Positions 1 through 5,049 of a stretch of DNA of 6,184 bases are shown piece after piece. This stretch comes from Deltaproteobacteria bacterium (GTDB lineage: Bacteria; Myxococcota_A; Polyangia; HGW-17; SLPX01). The DNA lies in NCBI GenBank assembly GCA_011390535.1, contig JAABSF010000177.1, positions 1 to 6,184 of the forward strand. The letters are read 5' to 3'. Under the pieces are notes generated by a model. That model saw only the letters and a list, made by a program, of their open reading frames with translations. It ran no database searches and was not told the origin of the DNA. Both the position numbers and the translations under genes were made by a program. Within the stretch, counting starts at the first letter, position 1; each line of letters opens with the position of its first letter.

Positions 1-1092
1 CATGTAAATATGGTTATGGGCAGGGCTTATGCTTCATGGGAGTATGGAGCGTCCAGAGATGCCTTGAGTCAACTGAGTCTTTTGGGGATTGTTCCTCAGT
101 ATGTCCTTTCACGCCCCCAAAAAAGCTCGGCGGATTTGAAGTTGAGCATAGATTTGATGGAGGTTCTTCTTACTCGTGATGATATTAAATGCTTTATAAT
201 CGCTGGAGGGGACCGAGACTATATGCCCATTGTAGAAAAGATCAAAGAACGGGCGAATGAAATCATAATAGTGAGCCCGGGGCCTGCAACTTCCGGGGAT
301 CTTATAGCTTTGGTAGGAGAGTATTCATTTATTGATGCCACCTTGATGCTCCCGAGTGATGTTCAACCTGCCGAGAATTCACATACATTTCGTGGCATAC
401 CTATCCCGGTGCAACCCGATGAGGTAGGGGGCATGGGTGAGCTGCGTAAAAGCACCCAATCCGGAAATAGAGATGAGAAGGTAATCGGCGAGGATGCTAC
501 GCCCGGGATAATTGTGAATGATGAGGTTCAATCAGAAGAAGGTGCGGAAGCACCCGGAGAAGATGTGGAGCCATCGGGAGGGATTGAGATTATATCCAAT
601 GATGATGGAGTTAAGCTACAGGGAGGTTCCTCAAACGGAGATAATTCTAAAGCTGTCGACAAAGATTTGTTTTCTGATAGGCATGAAAACAAACATGGAT
701 ATGACACTGGAGAAGAGGGTACTCCTAACCTGATCACAGTAGACCCCAAAGATGAGATAGCTGCTGAGAAGATTCTTCGGGGCTATATGCATGAGTTTGC
801 TATTCAGGATCTTTGGCGTTGTGTAGGATTGATAATCAGAGCGCAGGGAGAGATTCGAAACAACGAAATATGGGTTGGGCCTTTTTTGAAAAACTATATG
901 AATGAAGAATTTGATTTTATGAACAACACACAGAGGAAACGTCTTCTGGCTCTGATGGAAGAGGTGGAAGCTGTCGCTGTAGACGAAAAGATGGATCGTA
1001 TGGGTGAACAGACCTATTCAGTTTTAAGCGTTAATTGGGAGAGCCCGATTATGAAGGCCGGACTGTTGAGGACAAGAAAAGCTCTGGAGTAG
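1..1092 (+). CDS. NYN (LabA/DUF88-like) domain protein with C-terminal winged-helix-like region, 5' end missing
   Basis: Putative PIN-fold ribonuclease of the NYN family, probably cytoplasmic and acting on RNA. The frame is open from base 1, so the Met codon at base 10 is probably internal and the first strand with its catalytic Asp lies outside the window. Counting from that Met, GRAYASW (4-10) matches the RAYxxW segment of NYN proteins. GIVPQ (26-30) follows, then ADLKLSID (41-48) supplies two acidic residues and AGGDRDY (65-71) is the acidic SGDxDF motif. EYSFID (104-109) closes the domain. Residues about 115-245 form an acidic, low-complexity linker. Residues about 250-345 are predicted helical with strands and resemble an OST-HTH/LOTUS-type winged helix, as in other NYN proteins, but the match is loose. 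The gene converges on the CNB-like gene and its upstream partners are not visible. NYN assignment is firm; substrate is unknown. Confidence 0.85.
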   Translation, partial: HVNMVMGRAYASWEYGASRDALSQLSLLGIVPQYVLSRPQKSSADLKLSIDLMEVLLTRDDIKCFIIAGGDRDYMPIVEKIKERANEIIIVSPGPATSGDLIALVGEYSFIDATLMLPSDVQPAENSHTFRGIPIPVQPDEVGGMGELRKSTQSGNRDEKVIGEDATPGIIVNDEVQSEEGAEAPGEDVEPSGGIEIISNDDGVKLQGGSSNGDNSKAVDKDLFSDRHENKHGYDTGEEGTPNLITVDPKDEIAAEKILRGYMHEFAIQDLWRCVGLIIRAQGEIRNNEIWVGPFLKNYMNEEFDFMNNTQRKRLLALMEEVEAVAVDEKMDRMGEQTYSVLSVNWESPIMKAGLLRTRKALE

Positions 1093-1220
1093 GGTTCTCT
1101 GTTTGCAGCTTTAGTCAGCTTGTATGTGGTCAAAGACTTGAAGATATGATGATGCGAACTACCGGCGGTGGACCTTTTCCGGTTGCGTGGGTGGCGTGGG
1201 TTGTGTGGCTGCACATAGGA
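1093..1220. other. Convergent intergenic gap without a clear terminator
   Basis: This gap separates the stops of two converging genes, so a bidirectional terminator would be expected. The only pairing I see is a 5-bp ACCGG/CCGGT stem around 1160-1182 with a 13-base loop and no T-tract on either side. The stretch near 1186-1210 is G/T-rich (GTGGGTGGCGTGGG). Termination may be factor-dependent, but the sequence does not show it. Confidence 0.4.
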
Positions 1221-2747
1221 TTAGCCCAGTCTCTCAAGGACTGCGACCACGTTTGGTGGTGAATTCAGGCCTAGCTCTCTCAAACGTTCTGCGTCGAAAA
1301 CTATAAGGCGGGAGTCTTCGATTATTACGAATTCGCATTCACTGGATATCCCATGTAGTGTGTCGCGGAAGCCGATGAAATCATCTGCAGAAAATAGCCG
1401 AATCGTTTTTCCACTGATTCGTTGTTCTACGGTTCCTGTGACCACTATAAATGCTGAAGTCGGCAATTTTCCTGCCGCAATTAACACTTGGCCGCTTCTT
1501 TTTCGCACTATTCCTTCTATGCAGCCCATGAGACGTTCACGTGTCAGGGCTTCCAGTTCTCCCACGGCCGGGTGCAGTGACAGGAAAGAGTGGATTCGTC
1601 TAAGCTCACGAGCCTGAGTAATTCTGTCTTTTAATAAAGTCTCCGCTTTGAAAAGCCCTTTTAAATCCTCTCCGTCGATTCGCCAAAGCTCACTATCCAC
1701 TTCGGCCTGGACGGTTGCATTGCAATAAGCTGCCTCTTTCGATAGCACCGATGACTCTCCTATCAGGTCACCGGGGAGAAGCGTGGCGATTGGCTTAGAG
1801 ATTCCTTCGGGGGTTCGAAGTTGTACGGTAAGCCTCCCGCTTTTGACAAAAAACACATTTATTGAGGGTTCTCCTTCTTCCAGCAAAGGGGTCTCACCGG
1901 GTATCTCGGATAAAACAGCCAGATCCTTGACTTTGTCGGTCAGGTTTTTTTCGAGTCCGTACAAAACAGGAACCTGTCTGAGTGAATCAATAGGTTCCAT
2001 TCGAGCCAAAGTGTCCCGTAAAAGGCGATTGAAGATGCTCTTATCATAAGTTTCTTCTCCAATGATATCTTTTGCCTTTTCACAAAGGAGGTTTAAAGAT
2101 TCCAGGTTGGCCATGTCTGCGAATTCCCTGGCGGCCGCTTGTAGATAGTCAAGAGACAAAGCTTTCTCGCCCAGCTCGTTTTCCACCCAAGCCATCTGGG
2201 AAAGAATGGCTCCTCGGGATTCCGGATTCTCCAGGAGCCGGGGAAGTAATTCTCTTGCAGTCACCAAAGACTCAGGATCTCCACTGTTCAACAAATCCTC
2301 TACTTTTTCCCATAAGCTCTCCGGATCTATCTCATCTCCGTCATATAGTTCTTGTGATAGTTCTTGTGATAGCTCAGGGAGAATGTCATCTTCCAAACTA
2401 ATCTCAGCAAACTCCATTGCAAAATCATCATGGAAGCTACCTGGCGCCTCTTCGGGTGGAGACGGCAAAGGCTCGGCACTTCTGTTCGTGTCATTTGTTT
2501 CAGAATTATCTCCTCTTAGCGCGTTGAGTAGATCCGTGACGTAAACGCGGCGGGTGATATTGCCGGTTTCGTCTATTTCGATCGGGCCTACATTCAGCTC
2601 GCGGTCTTCAAATAAGCACACAGCACGGCCTTGCCAGGCGAGACCGGATACATGTCTGCTGAGAGAGACATCTTTCAGTTCAAGAATTTTACCGAATTCT
2701 TCAGTTAGAAAGGCTTTGAGGTGATGCTTAGCTTCTTCTAAAGTCAT
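1221..2747 (-). CDS. Helical-repeat (TPR-like) protein with two cyclic-nucleotide-binding-like domains
   Basis: Probable cytoplasmic signalling or scaffold protein of 508 residues; no signal peptide, membrane segment or catalytic domain is visible. Residues 1-80 form an unrecognised alpha/beta module and 81-140 an acidic, Pro/Ser-rich linker with a duplicated ELSQ. Residues about 143-265 are amphipathic helices of TPR-like character. The first CNB fold spans about 275-370, with the hallmark LLPGDLIGES (323-332) and a YCNATV segment (341-346). In CRP the equivalent segment carries the phosphate-binding Arg82, but here it has Tyr/Cys, so classical cAMP or cGMP binding is doubtful. The second, more degenerate CNB-like fold is about 408-490. 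No DNA-binding helix-turn-helix follows, unlike CRP/FNR. The start has AGCAGG four bases upstream, a short spacing. It lies 69 bases downstream of the lipoprotein gene on the same strand, probably as last gene of an operon. CNB assignment is good; function is unknown. Confidence 0.85.
   Translation of the reverse strand: MTLEEAKHHLKAFLTEEFGKILELKDVSLSRHVSGLAWQGRAVCLFEDRELNVGPIEIDETGNITRRVYVTDLLNALRGDNSETNDTNRSAEPLPSPPEEAPGSFHDDFAMEFAEISLEDDILPELSQELSQELYDGDEIDPESLWEKVEDLLNSGDPESLVTARELLPRLLENPESRGAILSQMAWVENELGEKALSLDYLQAAAREFADMANLESLNLLCEKAKDIIGEETYDKSIFNRLLRDTLARMEPIDSLRQVPVLYGLEKNLTDKVKDLAVLSEIPGETPLLEEGEPSINVFFVKSGRLTVQLRTPEGISKPIATLLPGDLIGESSVLSKEAAYCNATVQAEVDSELWRIDGEDLKGLFKAETLLKDRITQARELRRIHSFLSLHPAVGELEALTRERLMGCIEGIVRKRSGQVLIAAGKLPTSAFIVVTGTVEQRISGKTIRLFSADDFIGFRDTLHGISSECEFVIIEDSRLIVFDAERLRELGLNSPPNVVAVLERLG
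2345..2368 (-). repeat. Perfect 12-bp tandem duplication in coding sequence
   Basis: The unit ATAGTTCTTGTG (plus strand) occurs twice head to tail, followed by a partial, diverged third copy (ATAGCTC, 2369-2375). It keeps frame and encodes the repeated ELSQ around residues 125-132 of the CNB-like protein, in its acidic linker. This fits recent slippage in a region tolerant of length change. Confidence 0.85.
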
Positions 2748-2751
2748 AAAA

Positions 2752-2757
2752 CCTGCT
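2752..2757 (-). promoter_or_regulatory. Weak ribosome binding site of the CNB-like gene
   Basis: On the minus strand AGCAGG, one mismatch from AGGAGG, precedes ATG (2745-2747) by four bases. The spacing is short, so initiation may be modest. No better start with a better site is seen nearby. Confidence 0.4.
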
Positions 2758-2816
2758 CAGGAGAAAAACGGTCATTATGCTAATCTATGAGCCGAGAAGG
2801 GGTTTAGGTCTTGGGT

Positions 2817-3539
2817 TTAGTCTTGCCCAAGTGCACACTGGCCCATAAAGCATACTTCACCATTGAAGAAATCGCATGAGTGACCGCATTCACCGCAATG
2901 GGCGCGATCATTTCCGAGATCCTTACAACCGCCGGAAGCTAAAAAAGTCCTTGGACAGCACATATCCTCATATGTACCCGCACATGCTCTTGGATTGGGT
3001 TCACCAACCACCGGACAAACACATTCCCCCTCAAGACACTCGGGGCCTGTTTCATCGGCGCATTGAATACCACAGTCTCCACAGTGGTTGAAATCGTACA
3101 GAATATTTACACACATTCCGTCACAACATTTTTCGATGCCCTCGTAGCAAGAAGTAACACCACCGCAAAGACACCAGCCGTCTATGCATTGTTCCCCCTC
3201 CTTGCATACTCGCCCGCAGGCCCCGCAGTTCAAAGGATCATCCTCGACGGGTGTGCAGATGCCGTTGCAGCAAAGCTCGCCCCATGGACAGCCGCCGCAT
3301 TCATCGCCTCCGTCACCGTGATGCCAAGGGTGCCAACCTCCATCTTCACCAACGGGAGTGTAGTGGCATAGACACGCGCCTTGGATGCATTCACCCCACC
3401 CGTAGCCTTCTTGGCGGCAATAAGACGAGCACGCCATATCATCACATGCCGCGGATGTTCCACCTGTAGCGCATCCGCTGAGTGCGGTAGGGGTGACGAA
3501 AAAAACAGATAACAGCAAAAATCGAAACAATAACCTCAT
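2817..3539 (-). CDS. Cysteine-rich repeat lipoprotein
   Basis: Predicted exported lipoprotein of 240 residues. The signal peptide has Arg2/Arg6, a hydrophobic core (7-15) and lipobox LSGC (20-23), so Cys23 would be lipidated. Ala at +2 does not indicate inner-membrane retention by the E. coli rule. Beyond Cys23 there are 36 cysteines, an even number, which suits full disulphide pairing. After an N-terminal six-Cys part (32-58) and a His/Gly/Asp-rich spacer (61-80), three related units follow at about 84-125, 131-175 and 186-235. Each has the order C, CC, C, CGxCG, C, C, C; the CGxCG cores are at 105-109, 153-157 and 215-219. Such repeats recur in secreted proteins of Myxococcota-like bacteria and are sometimes mislabelled tryptophan synthase alpha chain, which this is not. 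It starts three bases after the stop of the upstream lipoprotein gene, so translation is probably coupled. Function unknown. Confidence 0.85.
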   Translation of the reverse strand: MRLLFRFLLLSVFFVTPTALSGCATGGTSAACDDMACSSYCRQEGYGWGECIQGACLCHYTPVGEDGGWHPWHHGDGGDECGGCPWGELCCNGICTPVEDDPLNCGACGRVCKEGEQCIDGWCLCGGVTSCYEGIEKCCDGMCVNILYDFNHCGDCGIQCADETGPECLEGECVCPVVGEPNPRACAGTYEDMCCPRTFLASGGCKDLGNDRAHCGECGHSCDFFNGEVCFMGQCALGQD

Positions 3540-3542
3540 AAT

Positions 3543-4436
3543 TCAGATATCTCCATCGGGCACGCCACCATCGGGATCCGTGGGATCGGTGGGTTCATCT
3601 CGACAACACAAGACACCACCACCGCCCACTCCCATCTTCTTTACATCCTCCGCTTCTGTGTCCGAACCGAACAGCCCTCCCGGACAATCCCATGTTTCGG
3701 GAATGTCGCCGCATTTGTCGCCCGAAGAGCGTGTCAGCGGCAAGCATGAGTCATTAGCCATTAGGCCCACAGACCCGCAACCGAAAAGATCATCCGCCCC
3801 CGTTGGGCCGCATTCACGGCCTCCGTCACCTGATATTGCTGCAACCCAGAAGGTTCCGGGTTCCCATGAATAAGCACAACCTATAGAAGATGCCGCGTCG
3901 ATCTCTTCTAGTGAATCACATACATGCCACCCCTCGGCACAAAGATACGCCGCCGAGCACCCTGAGCCGGTTGGGTTTATGGTGTCGTCCCCTGACAGCC
4001 TGTTACATTCAGGCACAGTGTCAAAAATCCCTGCCTTTGACCACCCGCCTGCACAAGCCGCTATATTGGGAAACTCCTGGGGATCCAGAAAACCTTCTCG
4101 CTCTCCGTCCGAGCAGCCGATCAGCTCGGCACAAGGGTCGTCACATACTACGGAATCAGGCCCCTCACAAACATACACTCCTCCGCAACGGCCACAAGGC
4201 GCACCGGGCTCCTGTGCCAACACAGAACATCCACCGCATGCATTCGGAGAAATGCAATTGGCGTCGGAAGTGCCACCGTCCGTATCCCACCATGGAGTGA
4301 ACGCGTCTCCGGTTGAACCATCGAGTGTCACCCAATAGCAGAATCCGCTCCCTGATGAGGTGCATCCGGACAAGAGCAGCGCTACTGTCGTAAAAAACGC
4401 AATTGAGATTGATCTTTTTTTAACTTTATATTTCAT
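3543..4436 (-). CDS. Cysteine-rich secreted lipoprotein with conserved-looking central domain
   Basis: Predicted lipoprotein of 297 residues. A basic n-region (KYKVKKR, 2-8), hydrophobic core (10-22) and lipobox LSGC (22-25) place the lipidated residue at Cys25. A 35-residue low-complexity spacer leads to a first Cys module (61-102) with NACGGC (65-70) and CGRCG (81-85), a pattern I associate with secreted proteins of deltaproteobacteria. A larger domain (about 108-278) follows, rich in Gly, Trp and Cys. Its recognisable segments are SDGEREGF (109-116), CAGGWS (128-133), CAEGWHVC (166-173), TFWVAAISG (195-203) and DDLFGCG (215-221). It resembles an extracellular binding or structural domain, but I cannot name a family. 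The tail TDPTDPDGG (283-291) is Asp/Pro-rich. The gene is first in the minus-strand run and three bases from the next lipoprotein gene. A surface role is inferred; no enzyme motif is seen. Confidence 0.85.
   Translation of the reverse strand: MKYKVKKRSISIAFFTTVALLLSGCTSSGSGFCYWVTLDGSTGDAFTPWWDTDGGTSDANCISPNACGGCSVLAQEPGAPCGRCGGVYVCEGPDSVVCDDPCAELIGCSDGEREGFLDPQEFPNIAACAGGWSKAGIFDTVPECNRLSGDDTINPTGSGCSAAYLCAEGWHVCDSLEEIDAASSIGCAYSWEPGTFWVAAISGDGGRECGPTGADDLFGCGSVGLMANDSCLPLTRSSGDKCGDIPETWDCPGGLFGSDTEAEDVKKMGVGGGGVLCCRDEPTDPTDPDGGVPDGDI
3551..3554 (-). promoter_or_regulatory. Internal ribosome binding site for the second lipoprotein gene
   Basis: GGAG on the minus strand lies inside the last codons of the 297-residue gene, 11 bases before the downstream ATG (3537-3539). 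The stop TGA and the ATG are separated only by ATT. This supports translational coupling and the chosen start. Confidence 0.5.
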
Positions 4437-4451
4437 TTTTTTACGCAGTAT

Positions 4452-4476
4452 CTCCGGAATCGATTTTTCGAGCCGG
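4452..4476 (-). promoter_or_regulatory. Possible hairpin overlapping the Shine-Dalgarno of the lipoprotein operon
   Basis: On the minus-strand transcript CCGG pairs with CCGG (4473-4476 with 4454-4457) and TCGA with TCGA (4468-4471 with 4460-4463), with an AAAA loop and a small internal bulge. The only purine-rich site before the ATG, GGAG (4452-4455), shares its GG with the 3' arm. The site is 15 bases from the ATG, longer than usual, so its role is uncertain. The hairpin could limit access to the ribosome. Confidence 0.3.
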
Positions 4477-4567
4477 AATTAGTTGTTTCAGATGCGCTGA
4501 AAAAGCCATATCGCTTGTCGACGGTAAGCACCGTAATAGCTCACAACTTGAATCAGAACACTCTAAG

Positions 4568-4595
4568 TTTACATCATTTTACTGCTTTATTGCAA
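4568..4595 (-). promoter_or_regulatory. Candidate sigma70-like promoter for the lipoprotein operon
   Basis: On the minus strand TTGCAA (4590-4595) and TGTAAA (4568-4573) are separated by 16 bases, each matching four of six consensus bases. It would give a leader of about 125 bases before the ATG at 4436. The match is modest and could be chance in an AT-rich stretch. Confidence 0.2.
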
Positions 4596-4690
4596 ACTAG
4601 AAAAAGCATGGTTTAGGTTGGGCCAGGGGCGCTGGGATACGGCGCCGTTCGAAAAAGAGACAAATCATGTGAAAGGGAATCGTAGCAGGC

Positions 4691-4707
4691 GCATTTAATT
4701 AAAGTGC
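4691..4707. promoter_or_regulatory. AT-rich palindrome, possible operator
   Basis: The 10-bp perfect palindrome TTTAATTAAA (4694-4703) is extended by GCA (4691-4693) and, after one extra base, TGC (4705-4707). The symmetry fits a dimeric regulator site, about 260 bases before the lipoprotein start and 340 before the sensor start. Its regulator is unknown, and it may be chance. Confidence 0.2.
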
Positions 4708-4774
4708 ATGGCACTGGAAGTGGAGAAGCAGGGCGAAGATGGGGTTTAGGGGTTACACATGTTCCAGCGGGCTT

Positions 4775-4791
4775 TGGATCGAAAAGATCCA
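4775..4791. repeat. Short perfect inverted repeat (stem-loop)
   Basis: TGGATC (4775-4780) pairs with GATCCA (4786-4791) around the five-base loop GAAAA. No T-tract follows on the plus strand and no terminator role is evident. It may be part of a structured RNA or a protein site. Confidence 0.35.
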
Positions 4792-4839
4792 TCAACCTTA
4801 ACAGGACTATGAGTTTTGATTTAGGATCGGATCTAAACT

Positions 4840-4883
4840 GGTGCTTGTTTTTATGCTGTTTTTTGATATCTGAAAAAAGCACC
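4840..4883. repeat. Long-loop inverted repeat
   Basis: GGTGCTT (4840-4846) is the exact complement of AAGCACC (4877-4883). With a one-base bulge the stem continues as TTTT (4848-4851) against AAAA (4873-4876), giving about 11 pairs and a loop of about 21 bases. It is the longest pairing in this intergenic region. Neither arm is followed by a T-run, so it is not a standard terminator. Confidence 0.35.
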
Positions 4884-5035
4884 CAAGGAAAAGGCACATT
4901 TTTCAGTTTCTATCATCATTGATTGCCATATGTGGAAACACCGAGCATCTAGTGAGGGTAATATAACAGGAGTTTCTACCTATTGACCTGTTCTGATCGC
5001 ACAAGAAACTGAGTTGAAGTAAAGACTTGCAATTT

Positions 5036-5041
5036 AGGAGG
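5036..5041 (+). promoter_or_regulatory. Strong Shine-Dalgarno that sets the GTG start of the sensor gene
   Basis: AGGAGG sits eight bases before GTG at 5050-5052, and an in-frame TAG at 5035-5037 overlaps it. GTG is therefore the first possible start in this frame, with ideal spacing. The next in-frame Met codons lie well inside the PocR-like domain. Confidence 0.85.
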
Positions 5042-5049
5042 AGGCGTCT

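Larger units (their letters stand above)
4437..5049. other. Divergent intergenic region, 613 bases, no convincing gene
   Basis: This region lies between the starts of the minus-strand lipoprotein operon and the plus-strand sensor gene, so it should hold both promoters. Open frames at 4613-4897 (-) and 4704-4922 (+) have unnatural composition, no ribosome site and no recognisable motif, so I do not call them. Short inverted repeats are scattered through it: ACGGT/ACCGT (4521-4534), GGCGC/GCGCC (4628-4646), a palindromic TTTAATTAAA flanked by GCA and TGC (4691-4707), TGGATC/GATCCA (4775-4791) and GGTGCTT/AAGCACC (4840-4883). None ends in a typical terminator T-run. A small RNA or regulator sites are possible but not shown. 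Confidence 0.6.

Noticed and set aside
1160..1182. ACCGG/CCGGT stem as a terminator between the convergent genes
   Set aside because: The stem is only five pairs with a 13-base loop and has no T-run on either strand.
2817..3539. Tryptophan synthase alpha chain label for the Cys-rich protein
   Set aside because: This is a known type of automatic misannotation for NCGxCG repeat proteins; no TIM-barrel or active-site pattern is present and the protein is an exported lipoprotein.
3493..3873. Plus-strand open frame of 126 codons
   Set aside because: It lies antisense over the two lipoprotein genes, which have signal peptides, lipoboxes and regular Cys patterns. Its product is low-complexity Pro/Ser without motifs.
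3890..4338. Overlapping plus-strand open frames opposite the first lipoprotein gene
   Set aside because: Two long frames in different phases over the same GC-rich coding strand are typical antisense shadows; neither has a ribosome site or recognisable domain.
4613..4897. Minus-strand frame of 94 codons in the intergenic region
   Set aside because: The composition is Pro/Leu/Lys-rich without pattern, there is no Shine-Dalgarno, and it overlaps the inverted repeats. It could be a gene only if homologues were found.
4983..4988. TTGACC as the -35 box of the sensor promoter
   Set aside because: No acceptable -10 hexamer occurs at 16-19 bases downstream; the nearby TAATAT (4959-4964) lies upstream of it instead.
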